Positions 5,537 to 7,518 of a stretch of DNA of 7,518 bases are shown here, in pieces. The notes under the pieces were generated by a model. It was not told the origin of the DNA. It made no database searches and saw only the letters and a list, made by a program, of their open reading frames with translations. The DNA comes from Caldisericia bacterium (lineage in GTDB: Bacteria > Caldisericota > Caldisericia > UBA6126), in contig JAQVYZ010000042.1 of the NCBI GenBank assembly GCA_028708485.1, positions 1-7,518 of the forward strand, given 5' to 3'. The translations under genes were made by a program, and so were the position numbers. Position 1 is the first letter of the stretch; the number at the start of each line of letters is the position of its first letter.

Positions 5537-5824
5537 CTAACTAACCTTAATGCTTTCTATTTCGTATCCTTTTTCAAGCTGTACATAAGCTTTTTTCATC
5601 GTTTTTCCAAGTACATATCCAGCTCTGGTTCTCTTTTTATGGGGATAAACCTTAACACTATGAATTCGTGCTACTTTTACTTTGAAAAAATCTTCGACAG
5701 CTGCTTGAATTTCTTTTTTATTAGAAAGCCTATCCACGATAAAGGTATAAATTCCTGATTCCTGGTTCAGCAAAGATTTTTCACTGATGACAGGGCTTAT
5801 TAGGATTTCTCTGTTTTTAGCCAT
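5537..5824 (-). CDS. rplW: 50S ribosomal protein L23
   Basis: L23 surrounds the polypeptide exit and is the docking site for trigger factor and SRP. The product is 95 residues, normal in length. Motifs are ILISPVISEKSLLN (7-20), GIYTFIVDRLSNKKEIQAAV (24-43), FFKVKVARIHSVKV (46-59), and a C-terminal KKAYVQLEKGYEIE (77-90). The flexible basic loop around 62-76 (HKKRTRAGYVLGKTM) is where the family inserts its rRNA-binding loop. The start ATG lies inside the last codons of rplD, giving an 8-base overlap (ATGGCTAA). AAGAGG at 5832-5837 is 7 bases upstream. The stop is TAG. Confidence 0.97.
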   Translation of the reverse strand: MAKNREILISPVISEKSLLNQESGIYTFIVDRLSNKKEIQAAVEDFFKVKVARIHSVKVYPHKKRTRAGYVLGKTMKKAYVQLEKGYEIESIKVS

Positions 5825-6449
5825 TTTGCAGCCTCTTCTCTAAAGCTTGAAAAGCTTCCTCGGTAATAAATACCTGGCTGGCACGAATGATATCATAAGT
5901 GCAGACAGTGTTCCAGTCAATTGCTTCAATATTAGGGACATTGTTCAGGTTAACAGCAAGAGTGCCATTTTTTTCATCATAAATCAGTAAAGATTTATGA
6001 TTTCTGAATAAGTCATGATCAAGCTGTGATAAAACTTCTTTTGTTTTGTGGGTTGTGACATTGAGGTTTTTCAGAATAAATAGTTTATTATCCTCTAAAC
6101 GAATATGTAATGCATGTTGAAAAGCTAACTTTCTCTGTTTTTTTGGCATATCCGTTGAAAAATCTCTTGGCTTAGGAGGAAAAATGACTCCACCTTTTCT
6201 CCAAATAGGAGATTTCTTCATACCGGCACGAGCATTTCCTGTTCCTTTTTGCCGAAAGGGTTTACGAGTGCTAAAGCTGACTTCAGCTCTTGTTTTTGCA
6301 CAGGCATTACCATCGCGCAGGTTATTCTGGGTGCGTATCACTGCTTGCGTCACAAGGTCTTTATTCAAAGGTTTGTTTAATTCAGGAAATGAGATCATTT
6401 CTTTATTCACTTGCTTAGTTGAAACATCAAAAACTTGTATTTCCTTCAT
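5817..6449 (-). CDS. rplD: 50S ribosomal protein L4
   Basis: L4 binds 23S domain I early in assembly and sends a long loop into the exit tunnel near the L22 hairpin; in E. coli it also represses the S10 operon. The product is 210 residues from the ATG at 6449. The loop region holds KTRAEVSFSTRKPFRQKGTG (52-71), then NARAGMKKSPIWRKGGVIFP (72-91), then PKPRDFSTDMPKKQRKLAF (92-110). Several usual glycines of the loop are changed (SGGGKKPWRQKGTGRAR is SFSTRKPFRQKGTGNAR; WRGGG is WRKGG; FGPKPR is FPPKPR). An upstream in-frame ATG at 6464 (5 more residues) is rejected because it has no SD, while 6449 has GGGAG 8 bases away. The ATG shares one base with the rplC stop (TAATG). Confidence 0.96.
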   Translation of the reverse strand: MKEIQVFDVSTKQVNKEMISFPELNKPLNKDLVTQAVIRTQNNLRDGNACAKTRAEVSFSTRKPFRQKGTGNARAGMKKSPIWRKGGVIFPPKPRDFSTDMPKKQRKLAFQHALHIRLEDNKLFILKNLNVTTHKTKEVLSQLDHDLFRNHKSLLIYDEKNGTLAVNLNNVPNIEAIDWNTVCTYDIIRASQVFITEEAFQALEKRLQNG

Positions 6450-7063
6450 TATGCACGCTCCCATTTCTTAAGGTAAACAGATGAATTCTTGGCTCCAGGA
6501 ACGCTGCCCTTAATTAAAATCAATTCTTTTTCGGGTATAATCTGAACAATCTCTTTGCCAAGTTCTGTTGTTACATTGCATCCCATGTGTCCAGGCATTT
6601 TCCTGTTTTTAAATACACGACCGGGAGTTAATCGGCAACCGATAGAACCTGATCTTCTGTGAGACATGGAACCGTGCGAATCGTTTCCACCTGCAAAATT
6701 ATGTCGTTTCATAACTCCTTGGAAGCCCATACCTCTCGAAACACCGGTTAGTTTAATTTTTTCACCTTCGGCAAATAATGTAACGTCTATCTTATCATTG
6801 ACTTCTTTTTCGACTCCACTCATTTCATACAACCATTGATACGTTTGTTCCAAGTTTTTACATTGACCGGCATCCGGTTTATTTAATTTTTTGGAATCAA
6901 CGACTTTTGAGGCAACTCTTATTGCCTGATACCCATGTTTTTTGGGATCTTTTTTCTCTATCACGGTTGCAGTAGGCACTAGAACGACAGTTACAGGAAT
7001 CATCTTGTCGTCTTTCCATATGTGCGTCATACCGATTTTCTTGCCTTTTAACTGTATTGCCAT
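6449..7063 (-). CDS. rplC: 50S ribosomal protein L3
   Basis: L3 is one of the first proteins to bind 23S rRNA and its central extension reaches the peptidyl-transferase centre. The product is 204 residues, close to the usual 205-215. Motifs are LKGKKIGMTHIW (5-16), IPVTVV (22-27), GYQAIRV (44-50), then the extension GMGFQGVMKRHNFAGGNDSH (111-130), GSMSHRRSGSIGCRLTPGRV (131-150) and KMPGHMG (155-161), and the C-terminal LILIKGSVPGAKNS (181-194). HRRSGSIG has Ser where HRxPGSIG has a nearly fixed Pro, and VFKNRKMPG replaces VxKGxKMPG. AAGGAGG (7069-7075) is 5 bases before the ATG. The rpsJ stop is 13 bases upstream. Confidence 0.97.
   Translation of the reverse strand: MAIQLKGKKIGMTHIWKDDKMIPVTVVLVPTATVIEKKDPKKHGYQAIRVASKVVDSKKLNKPDAGQCKNLEQTYQWLYEMSGVEKEVNDKIDVTLFAEGEKIKLTGVSRGMGFQGVMKRHNFAGGNDSHGSMSHRRSGSIGCRLTPGRVFKNRKMPGHMGCNVTTELGKEIVQIIPEKELILIKGSVPGAKNSSVYLKKWERA
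6458..6462 (-). promoter_or_regulatory. Shine-Dalgarno of rplD, deciding its start
   Basis: GGGAG within the last rplC codons lies 8 bases before ATG 6449. The alternative ATG at 6464 is followed rather than preceded by this site and has only A-rich sequence upstream. The chosen start gives MKEIQVFDV, a typical L4 opening. Confidence 0.75.
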
Positions 7064-7076
7064 GTTTTCCTCCTTC

Positions 7077-7385
7077 TTACAACTTTATCTCGATATCTAC
7101 CCCGGCGGGTAAATCTATATTCATTAAAGAACGTGTGACATCGGGGGAAGGATCATAAATGTCGATCAATCGTTTGTGAATCCTAATTTCAAATTGCTCC
7201 CTGGAATCTTTATCAACATGGGGAGAACGCAGCACTGTGTAGACACTGCGTCTGGTTGGTAGAGGAACTGGACCCTTTACCTTAGCACCGGAAGTCAATG
7301 CTGTTTCGAGTATTCTTTTAACAGATTGATCCAGAATACGATGATCATACGATTTTAATTTAATTCTTAATTTCTGGTTTACCAT
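7077..7385 (-). CDS. rpsJ: 30S ribosomal protein S10 (NusE)
   Basis: S10 is a 30S head protein that, bound to NusB, also acts in transcription antitermination and links NusG to the ribosome. The product is 102 residues, exactly the usual length. Motifs are QKLRIKLKSYDHRILDQSV (4-22), ETALTSGAKVKGPVPLPT (27-44), VLRSPHVDKDSREQFEIRIH (51-70), KRLIDIYDP (71-79) and the end LPAGVDIEIKL (92-102). Ile69 stands where Thr is usual in EIRTHKRLIDI. It follows tuf by 16 bases. The upstream SD is weak (TGGGGCTGAAGAATAA before the ATG), so initiation may depend on ribosomes arriving from tuf. Confidence 0.98.
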   Translation of the reverse strand: MVNQKLRIKLKSYDHRILDQSVKRILETALTSGAKVKGPVPLPTRRSVYTVLRSPHVDKDSREQFEIRIHKRLIDIYDPSPDVTRSLMNIDLPAGVDIEIKL

Positions 7386-7401
7386 TTATTCTTCAGCCCC
7401 A
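7386..7401. other. tuf-rpsJ spacer, 16 bases, no leader
   Basis: In E. coli the region before rpsJ carries the S10 promoter and a structured leader to which L4 binds. Here only 16 bases separate the tuf stop from the rpsJ ATG, with no room for a leader, promoter or attenuator. tuf and rpsJ are therefore most likely cotranscribed. Confidence 0.7.
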
Positions 7402-7518
7402 CTATTCTATGATTTTAGTCACTACACCGGCACCGATGGTACGACCGCCCTCGCGGATAGCGAAACGAAGGTTGTCATCGATAGCAACAGGGTAGATCAA
7501 CGTAACATTCATTTTAAT
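7402..7518 (-). CDS. tuf: Elongation factor Tu, C-terminal 38 residues (5' part outside the window)
   Basis: EF-Tu delivers aminoacyl-tRNA to the ribosome in a GTP-dependent manner. The visible frame reads IKMNVTLIYPVAIDDNLRF, then AIREGGRTIGAGVVTKIIE, then TAG. This is the end of beta-barrel domain 3; RFAIREGGRTxGAGVVxKIIE is the diagnostic C-terminus of bacterial EF-Tu. The gene continues past the window edge at its 5' side; about 355-360 residues should lie there. This stretch is richer in G+C and in codons such as CGT, GGT and ATC than the flanking r-protein genes, as expected of one of the most highly expressed genes. The arrangement tuf-rpsJ is common, often following rpsL-rpsG-fusA. 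Confidence 0.97.
   Translation of the reverse strand: MKMNVTLIYPVAIDDNLRFAIREGGRTIGAGVVTKIIE

Noticed and set aside
5429..5758. Plus-strand open frame over the rplB-rplW junction
   Set aside because: The translation is rich in Phe, Ser and Tyr, as expected from the complement of Lys/Arg-rich ribosomal genes, and both genes beneath it are well supported.
6450..6464. Longer rplD start at 6464
   Set aside because: No SD precedes it, and the extra MGACI residues come from the end of rplC; ATG 6449 has the SD.
1..7518. Signs of horizontal transfer, insertion sequence, CRISPR, toxin-antitoxin or a novel accessory system
   Set aside because: The whole window is standard core gene order with short gaps; no repeat arrays, transposase motifs or unknown genes are present.

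Overview
The window is a bacterial ribosomal-protein super-operon (the S10 operon running into the spc operon). Every gene is on the minus strand, so transcription runs from the high-coordinate end to the low-coordinate end. In transcription order the genes are tuf (3' end only), rpsJ, rplC, rplD, rplW, rplB, rpsS, rplV, rpsC, rplP, rpmC, rpsQ, rplN, rplX, rplE, rpsZ (zinc-type rpsN), rpsH and rplF (cut by the window edge). The window holds 16 complete and 2 partial genes. No gap exceeds 27 bases, and no tRNA, rRNA, mobile element, CRISPR array, promoter or terminator could be seen.

Layout: 7402-7518 is the C-terminus of EF-Tu. 2478-7385 is the S10-type cluster (S10, L3, L4, L23, L2, S19, L22, S3, L16, L29, S17). 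1-2450 is the spc-type cluster (L14, L24, L5, S14, S8, L6). Junctions are very tight: ATG/stop overlaps occur at rplD-rplW (8 bases), rpmC-rpsQ (4 bases), rplC-rplD and rplP-rpmC (1 base each), and several Shine-Dalgarno (SD) sequences lie inside the last codons of the preceding gene. This fits one polycistronic mRNA with coupled translation. The products assemble into both subunits around EF-Tu-driven elongation: L3, L4, L22, L23, L29 and L24 build the 50S core and exit tunnel; L2, L14, L16, L5 and L6 serve the peptidyl-transferase, factor-binding and central-protuberance regions; S3, S10, S14 and S19 form the 30S head; S8 and S17 are primary 16S binders.

Organism: a bacterium with fairly AT-rich DNA (roughly 40% G+C by eye). 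S14 is the short four-cysteine type and L24 carries a C-terminal zinc ribbon. The gene order is the common bacterial one. Several proteins (S8, S19, S17, L4) deviate at positions that are nearly fixed in most bacteria, suggesting a lineage distant from the well-studied model phyla. An uncultured or anaerobic candidate phylum (for example a Cloacimonadota-like lineage) is possible, but this is a weak inference.

No new multi-gene system is visible. The points worth checking are at the protein level: an rpsS with a TTG start and no canonical N-terminal motif, a strongly altered S8 N-terminus, a lysine/alanine-rich N-terminal extension on L5, loop changes in L4, L3 and S17, a (CT)7 tract inside rplF, and the lack of an S10-leader regulatory region between tuf and rpsJ.
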